A program made the position numbers and the translations under genes. Source: Siphonodentalium dalli (taxonomy: Eukaryota; Mollusca; Scaphopoda; Gadilida; Siphonodentaliidae). Taken from it: a stretch of DNA of 64,000 nucleotides. Below are positions 30,701 through 34,344 of the stretch, piece by piece. The notes beneath the pieces were generated by a model. That model made no database searches and was not told the origin of the DNA. It was given only the letters and a program-made list of their open reading frames with translations. The stretch's first letter is position 1. Each line of letters starts with the position of its first letter. The stretch is from contig CP136064.1 in the NCBI GenBank assembly GCA_032622095.1, positions 214,908,205 to 214,972,204 of the forward strand, written 5' to 3'.

Positions 30701-31217
30701 CGCGGAGTTTCTGGATGCATACTGGCGTGCTACCCATCCTCCTAGCAATGCTCCCTCCTCACCTAAACACCACCAAAGTGATAGACTGTCCATTTCCTCG
30801 CCTTCCTCTTCACTATCGCGACAGAACACTGCACATAAACCACACAGTTCTGATAAACACGTACATTCTCCCGATAGACACGCTCGAGGTGACGGCCATG
30901 ATGATTACGATGGCCGAGAACGTTATTACGAGGAAGATAGACATGAACATGATCGTGATTACCGTAGACGAGACTATGACCCTGATTTGCGGTCACATGA
31001 CTATAATAATAGGAACAGAGAAAGTGAATCCTATCGTGATTATGATGATCGTGAACGCGACCCTCGATATTATGATTATCCTGACACGAAGCGACATGAT
31101 CGAAGGACTGACAGTGATCAGGACAGGAATTATTCAGATCGAGGGGGACAAAGATACGAATCTCCATCGCGGAGTCGTAGACATGCGCCAATAAAGCAAG
31201 GGAGCATAGATATTTAG
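600..31217 (+). CDS. CACNB: Voltage-gated calcium channel beta subunit (10 exons, 5' end missing)
   Basis: Cav-beta subunits are cytoplasmic MAGUK-family proteins. They bind the I-II linker of the pore-forming alpha-1 subunit, promote its surface expression and tune gating. The coding sequence joins 600-716, 6028-6150, 8187-8323, 18560-18645, 20099-20238, 21018-21157, 21893-22005, 25399-25550, 28559-28654 and 30645-31217. All introns are GT-AG, phases match at every junction, and the total is 558 residues plus a stop. Domain order: N-terminal linker (1-39), SH3 (about 40-120), variable HOOK (about 121-200), GK-like domain (about 205-410), charged tail (about 415-558). The GK P-loop position reads GPSLKGYE, the degenerate form of Cav-beta, which lacks kinase activity. 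No initiator Met is visible in exon 600-716, so the alternative N-terminal exon(s) lie upstream. The family call is very secure; ordinal exon numbers and isoforms are inferred. Confidence 0.97.
739..993. mobile_element. TTAA element, family A copy 1
   Basis: TTAA duplications at 735-738 and 994-997 bracket termini CCCTTCCATCACTGGAGCT and its imperfect complement AGCTCCCATTATGAAAGGG. The interior holds two hairpins built from the GCATTCTCTTATATA core. Typical piggyBac-like MITE organisation with no coding capacity. Starts 18 bases (duplication) after the exon 1 donor. Confidence 0.85.
998..1760. other. Intron 1: degenerate dispersed repeat, then plain sequence
   Basis: 1020-1320 matches the degenerate units at 6700-7290 (shared words include TCTAGATGGGA and GCCACCAGCAGCC). 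1321-1760 is AT-rich and I recognise nothing in it. Confidence 0.5.
1761..1918. mobile_element. TA-target foldback MITE, copy 1 (shortened)
   Basis: Left end ACAGTAATGCCCTAAATAAT with the inner word ATTATGGGTAACTTTTCAGG, then the complementary arm ending TCGATTATTTA. The outer right terminus and much of the loop are missing compared with full 212-bp copies such as 28682-28893. Confidence 0.8.
1919..2344. other. Intron 1: no recognised content
   Basis: AT-rich sequence with homopolymer runs. No reading frame, hairpin or known repeat that I can support. Confidence 0.5.
2770..3540. mobile_element. Insertion in (TA)n, unclassified retroelement-like repeat
   Basis: Starts GGTGACCCGACTTCGTCCGG and ends with a (CA)n, AACAAACAGA tail next to TA repeats. 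The flanking DNA matches 16040-16090, where the same (TA)n tract is uninterrupted. A simple-sequence tail is usual for LINE/SINE-type insertions, but no reverse transcriptase or Pol III boxes are evident. Confidence 0.5.
3541..3581. repeat. (TA)n followed by poly-C tract
   Basis: TA dinucleotides run to about 3563, then a TTGTGCC link and about 17 C residues. The opposite strand would be a long G run. Confidence 0.9.
5097..6027. other. Intron 1 end with short tandem repeat
   Basis: 5832-5920 has three degenerate copies (spacing 43 then 36 bases) starting TTTTAACTTT and carrying GGGGGATGTC. The rest is unremarkable up to the polypyrimidine tract of exon 2. Confidence 0.55.
6028..6150 (+). CDS. 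CACNB: CACNB exon 2 of window: first half of SH3 domain
   Basis: 41 codons, phase 0 to phase 0, from [11 protein letters not shown] to ARDFLHIKQ. The opening PVAFAVRTN strand and the FLHIK strand are hallmarks of the Cav-beta SH3 fold. The acid-rich loop between them (DGSSDDDSP) is where family members vary. Acceptor CTTTCAG ends at 6027 and donor GTAAGT starts at 6151. Confidence 0.96.
6151..6699. other. Intron 2, first part: nothing recognised
   Basis: AT-rich, no supported repeat or reading frame. Confidence 0.5.
6700..7290. repeat. Degenerate ~140-150 bp tandem repeat
   Basis: Four to five imperfect units share TCACCAAACTTCATATG, TCTAGATGGGA and CCAGCAGCCATCTTGGAT. The same family appears at 1020-1320. 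Short open frames across it on the minus strand repeat one another and look like translated repeat, not genes. Confidence 0.75.
7419..7520. mobile_element. Small foldback element
   Basis: Arms ATTTGTTGATACAGCACT and AGTGCTGTCTCAACAAAT face each other. A second stem (GAAGGATAGA with TCTATCCTTTC) lies inside. The TA-target MITE begins exactly at its right edge, so it apparently inserted into or beside this palindrome. Confidence 0.6.
7522..7734. mobile_element. TA-target foldback MITE, copy 2 (complete)
   Basis: CAGTAATGCCCTAAATAATC to its complement, with TA on both sides (7520-7521 and 7735-7736). The two arms are complementary almost end to end, meeting at GAGAGCTTTC/GAAAGCTCTC. CAGT-type termini and TA duplication fit a Tc1/mariner-mobilised MITE. 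Confidence 0.9.
7737..8186. other. Intron 2 end: nothing recognised
   Basis: No repeat or frame I can support. The TTTTGTCATTTGCAG acceptor precedes exon 3. Confidence 0.5.
8187..8323 (+). CDS. CACNB: CACNB exon 3 of window: second half of SH3 and start of HOOK
   Basis: Encodes [24 protein letters not shown], the diagnostic SH3 end with the paired Trp, then KLDNLRLQQ entering the HOOK. The exon must end in phase 2 to join 18560. Two AG|GT donors 9 bases apart both do this, with exon ends at 8323 or 8332. The second adds three residues. I chose 8323 only by position; neither donor is a strong consensus (GTACAA against GTATAA). Confidence 0.92.
8513..8768. repeat. 46-bp minisatellite (about 5.5 copies)
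   Basis: Units begin at 8513, 8559, 8605, 8651, 8697 and 8743 with the words ATTCCTTATATTTACACTCG and ACTGGAATGC. They are nearly identical, differing at a few positions (CC/CA, CTCG/CTCA). Lies 190 bases after the exon 3 donor, so copy number is likely polymorphic. Confidence 0.93.
9058..9635. mobile_element. Degenerate long-TIR element
   Basis: Left side TTACTGG..CGCG..GATGGC, GGTCAAAGTT, AGTAGCATCCATTT, GTGCGAGAA is mirrored on the right as complementary, weaker versions ending ACTCGCGGTG in reverse. Contains an unrecognised 92-codon open frame (9198-9476), which I do not call a gene. Confidence 0.55.
9668..9930. repeat. Single arm of the 34345-34812 foldback family
   Basis: Shares AATCCGATT, TTTCTTTGG, GGGTAAAAATATTTGAT and GAGTCGAGGAACCCA, in order, with the left arm of the complete foldback at 34345. 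The partner arm is missing, so this is a half copy or decayed relative. Confidence 0.7.
9956..10490. mobile_element. Family H element with A-type palindromic core
   Basis: Core 10137-10348 begins AGGCATCGTGCC and ends AGATGCCT, with TTAA at 10133-10136 and 10349-10352. The inverted relationship continues outward (AATTACACAGTTTAAAGGC on both sides). It also carries the GCATTCTCTTATATA-type hairpin seen in families A and B. 9965-10200 matches 23960-24230, which has a longer open frame. Confidence 0.65.
10544..10805. mobile_element. TTAA element, family A copy 2
   Basis: TTAA at 10540-10543 and 10806-10809; ends CCCTTCCATGACTGGAGCTT and AGCTCCCGTCATGTCAGGG. Two internal hairpins with the shared core. 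No coding capacity. Confidence 0.88.
10810..11498. promoter_or_regulatory. CpG-richer patch in intron 3, possible internal promoter
   Basis: Around 11040-11290 CpG is clearly denser than in neighbouring intron, with a CCAAT motif (GTCCAATGAAACC), a GC box (GTGGGCGGAGAC) about 30-40 bases later, and then AAATATAG. An ATG at 11272 opens only 12 codons. Cav-beta genes commonly have alternative first exons, but no spliceable coding exon is evident here. Speculative. Confidence 0.2.
11499..11762 (+). other. Unrecognised 87-codon open frame in intron 3
   Basis: Begins [20 protein letters not shown] and continues with a Cys, a Pro and an Ala/Ser-rich stretch, so the N-terminus resembles a signal peptide with a hydrophobic core at about residues 9-20. 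The rest is polar, with no known domain. There is an overlapping opposite-strand frame of similar length, no splice context, and no recognised homologue. It could be chance in a CpG-richer patch. I would not call it a gene without transcript evidence. Confidence 0.15.
11763..12330. other. Intron 3: nothing recognised
   Basis: No supported repeat or gene; ends at the 5' truncation point of the LINE. Confidence 0.45.
12331..13363 (+). mobile_element. 5'-truncated non-LTR retrotransposon (LINE)
   Basis: Covers the end of a reverse transcriptase gene, its stop codon, a ~65-base 3' UTR and a short tail near ATACAGATACAGAT. 5' truncation at target-primed insertion is the normal fate of LINEs. Same strand as CACNB. 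Target duplication not identified. Confidence 0.8.
12336..13297 (+). pseudogene. Reverse transcriptase fragment, frameshifted LINE ORF2
   Basis: The upstream frame (from 12336) reads [13 protein letters not shown], the non-LTR RT motif with the PQG...LGPLLF core. The main frame, open from 12341 to the stop at 13297, then reads INDLP and the catalytic FADD (12437-12448). These are followed by the thumb-type region (FNPSKC, YLGVQF, the [11 protein letters not shown] stretch and [10 protein letters not shown]). The switch between frames falls at about 12386-12392, consistent with a one-base loss, so the product is broken. The first RT motifs and any endonuclease are absent through 5' truncation. 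C-terminal RT sequence of this kind is typical of Jockey/CR1-like clades; clade assignment is uncertain. Confidence 0.88.
13364..13758. other. Intron 3: nothing recognised
   Basis: AT-rich sequence between the LINE and the D-family element. Confidence 0.45.
13759..14843. mobile_element. D-family element, large degenerate copy
   Basis: Left end TTACAGAATCAGGTCCCCAG and right end with complementary CTGGGAACATTCTGAAAATG. Each end is itself an inverted pair around GTGATGC..GCATCAC. The 14701-14740 stretch matches 33480-33510. The interior (13940-14600) is another degenerate repeat with a CCCCCAAAAAACATATTTTT hairpin near 13946, related to the ..CATAACTC.. units at 58600-59046. Confidence 0.55.
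14844..15529. repeat. Intron 3 with long poly-G tract
   Basis: About 27 G residues, broken by one T, run at 15241-15269. Remaining sequence has no recognised content. Such G runs can form quadruplexes and often have uncertain assembled length. Confidence 0.7.
15670..18082. repeat. 2.4-kb dispersed repeat, copy 2
   Basis: Aligns with 2345-5096 from TGGTGGAGCTATAGTCATCA to GTCATTGACTGTCTTGTT. Lacks the ~770-bp insertion of copy 1, contains extra internal unit duplications (16790-17060), and holds the family B TTAA element. No protein recognised. Confidence 0.75.
17369..17749. mobile_element. TTAA element, family B (complete)
   Basis: Termini CCCTTTACCCAACAG and TGTTGGGTAAAGGG, with TTAA at 17365-17368 and 17750-17753. 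The surrounding repeat matches 4740-4790, where the site reads GGTTTATAAAAA without the element. Contains two palindromic cores of the kind found in family A, although the terminal repeats differ. Confidence 0.9.
18560..18645 (+). CDS. CACNB: CACNB exon 4 of window: variable HOOK
   Basis: 86 bases encoding a Ser/Asn-rich linker ([19 protein letters not shown] then RGSTPPTP), with split codons at both ends. Low-complexity Ser/Asn followed by a TPP motif fits the alternatively spliced HOOK region of Cav-beta between SH3 and GK. The acceptor is a strong polypyrimidine CTTTTTCAG and the donor is GTAATA at 18646. Sequence similarity is weak here, so the call rests on frame continuity and position. 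Confidence 0.85.
18687..19407. mobile_element. TTAA element, family E copy 1
   Basis: Left arm CCCTTTATATACTAAATGGA ... TACATTGGAATGGT; right arm CCATTCCAATGTATACTG ... AAGAAAGGG followed by TTAA at 19408-19411 (the left flank is degenerate, ATAA). A second inverted pair (TTCAGATAATAAGTTCAAC) lies inside. A 75-codon minus-strand frame at 19111-19338 has no recognisable product. Starts 42 bases after exon 4. Confidence 0.75.
19477..19798. mobile_element. TTAA element, family A with three hairpins
   Basis: TTAA at 19473-19476, start CCCTTTCATGACTGGACTG; the right end GTAATGAAAGGG is followed by ATAA, a decayed TTAA. It has three palindromic core pairs in place of the usual two, so one hairpin unit is duplicated. 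Confidence 0.82.
19799..20098. other. Intron 4 end: nothing recognised
   Basis: AT-rich up to the TGTTTCAG acceptor of exon 5. Confidence 0.5.
20099..20238 (+). CDS. CACNB: CACNB exon 5 of window: distal HOOK
   Basis: Completes a Gly codon from the previous exon and adds 46 residues, [19 protein letters not shown] and on to [17 protein letters not shown]. The basic [10 protein letters not shown] end matches the Lys-rich stretch that precedes the conserved [11 protein letters not shown] start of the GK domain. Acceptor TGTTTCAG and donor GTGAGA are clear. Confidence 0.9.
20528..20784. mobile_element. TTAA element, family A copy in intron 5
   Basis: Right end AGCTCCCGTCATGGAAGGG with TTAA at 20785-20788; left end degenerate (TTTACTGGAACTTCCTG). 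Two core hairpins. The rest of intron 5 (20239-20527 and 20789-21017) shows nothing else. Confidence 0.82.
21018..21157 (+). CDS. CACNB: CACNB exon 6 of window: GK domain start
   Basis: Encodes [20 protein letters not shown] and continues through [20 protein letters not shown] to KHRFEG, with a split Asn codon at the end. This is the near-invariant N-terminal part of the Cav-beta GK domain. The canonical guanylate-kinase P-loop Lys/Ser-Thr residues are replaced, as in the family. Donor GTAAGT begins at 21158. Confidence 0.97.
21158..21522. other. Intron 6, first part: nothing recognised
   Basis: No supported repeat or frame. Confidence 0.5.
21523..21777. mobile_element. TTAA element, family A copy in intron 6
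   Basis: CCCTTCCATTACTTGAGCTT to GTTCCCGTCATGAAAGAG, with TTGA at 21519-21522 and TTAA at 21778-21781. The right edge is 60 bases before the upstream decoy acceptor of exon 7, within the region where branch points sit. Confidence 0.85.
21838..21859 (+). promoter_or_regulatory. Duplicated upstream 3' splice site
   Basis: 22 bases identical to 21885-21906, covering CTTTTCAG plus the first 14 bases of exon 7, at a 47-base offset. The first AG (21844-21845) is a plausible acceptor. Using it shifts frame after FEG, reads through the intervening sequence and stops at TAA 21895-21897. Confidence 0.75.
21893..22005 (+). CDS. CACNB: CACNB exon 7 of window: GK domain
   Basis: Encodes [20 protein letters not shown] followed by [17 protein letters not shown], a very conserved GK segment. 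The exon's own acceptor and first 14 bases are duplicated 47 bases upstream (21838-21859). Only the AG ending at 21892 keeps the frame. The AG ending at 21845 would lead to TAA at 21895-21897. Donor GTAAGT starts at 22006. Confidence 0.96.
22006..23063. other. Intron 7, first part: nothing recognised
   Basis: AT-rich; short direct repeat of ATGGGCTGATTTA near 23008-23052. No gene or known element supported. Confidence 0.5.
23066..23255. mobile_element. TA-target foldback MITE, copy 3
   Basis: CAGTAATGCCCTAATTAATC to the complementary arm ending GGGCATTACT. TA at 23064-23065 on the left; the right duplication is degraded. The loop is shortened relative to 212-bp copies. Confidence 0.85.
23256..23644. 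repeat. Intron 7: short degenerate repeat around GATGTCT
   Basis: 23380-23500 repeats words such as CCTGATGTCTATA, TGATGTCTAGATA and CCTGATGTCCGGATA at irregular spacing. Nothing else recognised. Confidence 0.45.
23645..23897. mobile_element. TTAA element, family A copy in intron 7
   Basis: Start ACCCTTTAATGACTGGAGC, end GCTCCCTCCATGAAAGGG with TTAA at 23898-23901 (left flank TTGA). Two core hairpins. Confidence 0.82.
23960..24370. mobile_element. Family H relative with short open frame
   Basis: 23960-24240 matches 9965-10200 (TAACTAAAG, TTTTGAAGAAATGTTGTT, AGGCATCGTGCCGAAGC). 24280-24352 is a palindromic core pair as in families A/B. An open frame at 23982-24215 reads [20 protein letters not shown]. 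Acidic N-termini of this style occur in piggyBac-type transposases, so it may be a transposase remnant. That is a guess from style and context only. Confidence 0.45.
24371..24847. repeat. Intron 7 with (TCA)n and (TA)n microsatellites
   Basis: (TA)n near 24597-24606 and an ATC/TCA trinucleotide run at about 24738-24765. No other content recognised. Confidence 0.7.
24852..25294. mobile_element. TTAA element, family F (complete)
   Basis: Termini AGGCCCACTTAATTTTCGAA and TTCGAAAATTAAGTGGGCCT are perfect complements, with TTAA at 24848-24851 and 25295-25298. Inner sub-terminal repeats (CATATTATATACCATTTG and complement) extend the pairing. A G12 run is at 25112-25123. No coding capacity. Confidence 0.9.
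25399..25550 (+). CDS. CACNB: CACNB exon 8 of window: GK domain core
   Basis: After a split Ala codon it encodes [20 protein letters not shown] then [20 protein letters not shown] and [10 protein letters not shown]. The LDCDTINHP and [10 protein letters not shown] segments are Cav-beta signatures within the alpha-interaction face. Acceptor TTTTTTCAG ends at 25398 and donor GTAAGT begins at 25551. Confidence 0.97.
25697..26095. repeat. ~170-bp tandem repeat units (left part)
   Basis: Two units (from about 25788 and 25958) share GCAGATATCTC, GATGAAATTTGGTATGGATG and TTCACTACTATGAGGGCATT. The series resumes at 27412 after the 1314-bp insertion. Confidence 0.8.
26096..27409. mobile_element. 1314-bp TA-target TIR element
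   Basis: Starts GGCCAATAAAATAAAATTCC and ends with the complement (GGTATTTTTTTTTAATGGCCA). About 33 bases of imperfect TIR include CCCGTGTTCTCA. TA flanks both sides (26094-26095, 27410-27411). The neighbouring repeat unit at 25918-25930 (CTTTGTTTATCTGG) shows the uninterrupted site. Contains a G run at 26995-27011. Open frames inside (26551-26790 plus; 27129-27410 minus) match no transposase I know. Confidence 0.85.
27412..27660. repeat. ~170-bp tandem repeat units (right part)
   Basis: Continues the 25697-26095 series (TCTGTCCGAGCAGATATCTC, GATGAAATTTGGTATGGATG), ending near GCCACCGTGGTGGTATGCC. Confidence 0.8.
27661..28500. mobile_element. Family E relative, long decayed copy
   Basis: 27970-28130 resembles 18985-19105 inside E copy 1. 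28270-28490 has the E inner inverted pair (GTTCAGATAAT / ATTATCTGAAC) and the right arm CCATTCCAATGTACAC ... TTTAGTATAAAAGGATT. The left terminus is not clear. 27661-27900 is unassigned except for a doubled TAATTTGACGCTCATAT. Confidence 0.55.
28559..28654 (+). CDS. CACNB: CACNB exon 9 of window: GK domain
   Basis: 32 codons, phase 0 at both ends: [20 protein letters not shown] then [12 protein letters not shown]. Matches the conserved helix following LKI(A/T)SPK in Cav-beta. Donor GTGAGT starts at 28655, and a 212-bp perfect-type hairpin element begins 27 bases further on. Confidence 0.97.
28682..28893. mobile_element. TA-target foldback MITE, copy 4 (complete)
   Basis: 212 bp, CAGTAATGCCCTAAGTAATC and its complement, TA at 28680-28681 and 28894-28895. 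Arms pair almost perfectly about GCTCTCAGGGAGAGC. Begins 27 bases after exon 9. Confidence 0.93.
28908..29333. mobile_element. TTAA element, family F copy in reverse
   Basis: TTAA at 28904-28907 and 29334-29337. The right end ATGAAGTAGGCCT is the family F terminus and the left GGGTCCCGATTATTT is divergent. The interior aligns in reverse with 24900-25290 (CCACCAAGTGATAGAG, GGAGCTTCCTCTTTCAAA). Confidence 0.75.
29364..29570. mobile_element. TTAA element, family C: near-perfect 207-bp hairpin
   Basis: Starts CCCTTTCAGTGCCAAGTCCG and ends with the complement, centred on GAGCTCTTAGAGCTC at about 29467. TTAA at 29360-29363 and 29571-29574. Essentially two ~100-base arms with no loop. Confidence 0.92.
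29887..30019. mobile_element. TA-target foldback MITE, copy 5 (left arm deleted)
   Basis: CAGTGATACTCTAAGTAATC runs directly into GAGAGCTTTCCGATGAATGG and the full right arm. TA at 29885-29886 and 30020-30021. About 80 bases of left arm have been lost. Confidence 0.88.
30022..30456. other. Intron 9: nothing recognised
   Basis: No supported repeat or frame. Confidence 0.5.
30457..30571. mobile_element. TA-target foldback MITE, copy 6 (right arm only)
   Basis: From GCATTTTCCGATGAATGGCA to GGGCATTACTG, with TA after 30571. Contains a small ACAAGCC duplication. Ends 73 bases before exon 10, so it is next to the branch-point and polypyrimidine region. Confidence 0.88.
30645..31217 (+). CDS. CACNB: CACNB terminal exon: GK end and charged C-terminal tail
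   Basis: Opens with [20 protein letters not shown] then [14 protein letters not shown], the conserved end of the GK domain. A Ser/Pro linker ([20 protein letters not shown]) follows. The last ~110 residues are dominated by Arg, Asp, Tyr and His (for example [17 protein letters not shown]) and end in [13 protein letters not shown], with TAG at 31215-31217. The tail is probably disordered. It is not conserved with vertebrate Cav-beta tails as I know them, so it is likely lineage-specific. Another exon could extend an alternative isoform, but none is visible. Confidence 0.95.
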   Translation, partial: EMFDVMLDENQLEDACEHLAEFLDAYWRATHPPSNAPSSPKHHQSDRLSISSPSSSLSRQNTAHKPHSSDKHVHSPDRHARGDGHDDYDGRERYYEEDRHEHDRDYRRRDYDPDLRSHDYNNRNRESESYRDYDDRERDPRYYDYPDTKRHDRRTDSDQDRNYSDRGGQRYESPSRSRRHAPIKQGSIDI

Positions 31218-31742
31218 TACCTATGTTCAAGGAAGTGATTACAATTTTTCAATGTTGGTTATTTCGTTAAATTATGTTATGAAATCAAAGTTTTTCCACT
31301 AGGATTGCGTGAGTCGTGTCCCTTTATGAATGTCGGCAGTGCGTATGACAGAATATATTTTCTCATGTTGCTCAAGCTTCAGAAGAATTATTGGAATATT
31401 ACAAACAGAGAGAACAAACCAGATAAATTACAGATGGATTACATGTGAATATTGTGTGTTCTTTGCTCGGATTTAATTATTCTCCTCTGCACCAAGAACA
31501 GTGGAATTGGTCGCGACGTCCCCGAGTCAGTACTTACCAACAGGTGTGTGATGACAATCGCATGGAGAATCCTGCTTCGTTATTACGGATCGTGATGAAT
31601 CGCCCAAAAAAGAATTGCATTTATCTCTGAAATTTTCAAATGTATTACTATTGTTCTGCTTGAAATTTAATTTTTTTTATTTTAAAAGCACAATAACAAA
31701 TTTGTTTGATCACAGAGTATTTGGCATGTGAAAGCATTTCAT
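31218..31742 (+). other. Presumed CACNB 3' untranslated region
   Basis: Follows the TAG at 31215. No close AATAAA is seen. Later ones at 32314 and 33161 are possible polyadenylation signals but have no other support. No coding frame of note. Confidence 0.4.
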
Positions 31743-31911
31743 CTCCTTAACCACAGCAGAATTATGGGTAATATTTCAGGATTTAGTAGGAAATATGGCT
31801 TGTTGCCATTCATCGGAAAGCTCCCACAGAGCTTTCCGATGAATGGCAACAAGCCATATTTCCGACTAAATCCTGAAATATTACCCATAATTCTGCTGTG
31901 GTTAAGGAGTC
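31743..31911. mobile_element. TA-target foldback MITE, copy 7, in the CACNB 3' flank
   Basis: CTCCTTAACCACAGCAGAAT to its complement, arms of about 80 bases meeting at GAAAGCTCCCACAGAGCTTT. Outer ~20 bases at both ends are missing. About 530 bases after the stop codon. Confidence 0.88.
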
Positions 31912-32069
31912 TTAGAGTCACAGTTTTCAAAGGTCACTTAAGAGATATATCAGGGTTAACCCTTAAATGAGTTCACAAAAGCACTGGTAGTTGCTGTTTT
32001 GATTTTTAACCTGTAACAACATGCAAAACTCTTGAATATTTAAACGTAGATGGCAGATGGAATAGAAAT

Positions 32070-32193
32070 GTATATATTATTTCTCTGCCTATCATCTACT
32101 TATATTATCAGAACATCCCTAGAAATGAAGAATAGACCATTCCAATGTATACTGTTATAACAGAATGGGAGAAACCATTCATGAATCAAAAGA
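32070..32193. mobile_element. Family E right arm (element X of a chain)
   Basis: CCATTCCAATGTATACTG ... ATGGGAGAAACCATTC, ending at TTAA 32194-32197. Its own left end is not found; 31912-32069 is otherwise unassigned. Confidence 0.65.
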
Positions 32194-32197
32194 TTAA

Positions 32198-33914
32198 CAC
32201 TTTCATCACTGAATGGATTCTCCCATGCAGATATAAAAGAATACATTGGAATGGTCTATTATTTATCTTTAAGTGCAGAAGGAGTCCTATATATTGGTTG
32301 GAAATGTTCAAATAATAAAGTTTTCCAGACTCACTGTACCTCTTCATAAAGCATCAATATCCTGATATGTCTGTTCATACCTGCTCTAAAAATAAAAAAA
32401 TACCATTTCGGCTCTCTAAGATGTAAAACAAAATGCCCAAGTTACTCCAAACTGAATTTCTTTGCAGATTAATGAGATATTTGTATTGTTTTTGTTTTTT
32501 TTTGTTCTGGGTCTGGTCTGTGACGTAATTGTTTTCTATGAAAATATTTGAGCACCCTACATCTGCACACTATTCTAGTCTATATTCTATAATTCTTGTT
32601 GAATGGAAGCGCCTACCTGCATGAATATTGAGAAAAAGTGTGAATCTGTATGATCTGTGTTCTAGTAACTTTCATTGCTAATTTTGCATGTGCTTACTGA
32701 AATGCATATGAAGCTGGAAGTTTTACTCATATTTTAATGTAACTTTTCAGAACCATTGAAGGGTCAGCAATAGAAGTTTTGTTTAAACGAACTAATCAAA
32801 CTTACATTAAATTATCTAGTCAACGTCACATTAAATCGCCTAGTCACGGATATTTTCTATCTTACATATTAATAGGGAGGTTTGTAGACTTTTGAAGGTG
32901 ACTTGTGTCAGATAAACTAAGTTCATAAAAGTCTAATAGTATTGAAGTGGGTCTATCTTCATTCTTGGTGCTGTCATAGGTTCCTGGGAATTACAAATTA
33001 GTTTGATGACAACAACGCAACAAATTTCAGGAAATTTTCTTTGTGTTGATTCCAGTTTATTATTTTCCTTGATAACGTGATGCCGATATGACATTAATGG
33101 TTTATATTAACCGAAACATAGAATATATATCTGCCAAGATTCATGTATAAGATAAACTCAAATAAATATAAAAAGCACAACAGAGATGTTAAGAAACATG
33201 ATTTATTGACAAAAGATCACCCAAAGAAGTTTACAATCTAAATCTTCCTATTTGTACATCAAGCCTGGATATAGTGTGTCTGATATTTGCAGAATGAGGT
33301 CCCCAGAGGGTGAATTTACCATGCGGGATAGGGATAGCATCAGATCAGATTGAAGTTCCCCAGTTGAAATTGATGATGTTCACCCATTTGTTGATTATGC
33401 ATTTTGTCTTCTGCAAATTAGGGGATATAGAAACTGAACAGAAGGGAAAAAGTAACTAAAAACAATGTTAATTTGAGACTATAAATACTTCCTAGAAGAT
33501 TAGGCCTATGCAGAATGAAGTTCCCAGAGGCTGAACTTGGTGATGCTAGCCCACTGTGCGGGATAGCATCACTAAATTCACCCTCTGGGGACCTCATTCT
33601 GCAAATGTCAGACACATTAAATTCAGACTTGTTTTACACCAAAACGAAAGTTTTTAAGTTTACATTCTCTTTTTTATACTGATCTAGCCTGCTGTGGCAT
33701 CATGAGGCTTCTGTTTGAGTGATATCGGGTTGGTTCAACCAGGTGTAAAACTGCAATTCTGGTCATTCTATCGGGCACACAGCTGAATTTCTTTAACAGA
33801 TTTCTCTGCCTGCCATCTGCTTATATTATCAGAACATCCCTAGCAATAAAGAATATGCCATTCCAATGTTTACTGTCATAACAGATTGGGAGAAACCATT
33901 CATGAATCAAAGGA
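32198..33914. mobile_element. Family E element Y of a chain (1.7 kb)
   Basis: Starts CACTTTCATCACTGAATGGA after TTAA 32194-32197 and ends ACCATTCATGAATCAAAGGA before TTAA 33915-33918. Both arms contain the CATTGGAATGG signature. Holds a nested D-family element at about 33253-33620. The remainder of the interior is AT-rich with no recognised frame. Confidence 0.6.
33253..33620. mobile_element. D-family TIR element nested in Y
   Basis: Left GTGTCTGATATTTGCAGAAT then GAGGTCCCCAGAGGGTG (33276 on); right CACCCTCTGGGGACCTCATT then CTGCAAATGTCAGACAC. A second, internal D pair sits at 33503-33560. Confidence 0.75.
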
Positions 33915-33918
33915 TTAA

Positions 33919-34087
33919 CCCTTTCTTCACTAAATGGATTCTCCCATGCAGATATAAAAGTATACATTGGAATGGTCTATTTATCTGGAGGGGTATTCAG
34001 GAAAAATAAGCAAACAACACATAATAGAAGTACAGAAATATATACTTTTTTAACTGAACGGGAGCATCCATTTTGTATAGAAAGGGG
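33919..34087. mobile_element. Family E element Z of a chain (compact)
   Basis: Starts CCCTTTCTTCACTAAATGGA and ends ATCCATTTTGTATAGAAAGG(GG), with TTAA at 33915-33918 (shared with Y) and 34088-34091. Confidence 0.75.
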
Positions 34088-34344
34088 TTAAATATGCAAT
34101 TCTGTAATTGATTTAATATTGTATAGATTTTCCATAGTTTATAGGGACACTATTAAATAATAGCATTAATTTTGGAATAAAATTATATTTATTATAACTT
34201 GAATCCCAGAAATACGTGGTTGAACCAACATGGCAAGATTGGTGTGAGCCCATTTAGTGATTTTCATGCTTATTGTGGGTTCACGCTGACCCAAATTTCC
34301 TTCTGTCAATATTTTTGCAAACTGCTTTTGTTCAAATCTTTTAA

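Noticed and set aside
31190-31195. AATAAA as the CACNB polyadenylation signal
   Set aside because: It lies before the stop codon, inside the coding region.
30667-31230. Long overlapping frames on both strands over the last CACNB exon
   Set aside because: Shadows caused by the biased codons of the Arg/Asp/Tyr-rich tail; exon 10 is fixed by the conserved GK sequence and splice phase.
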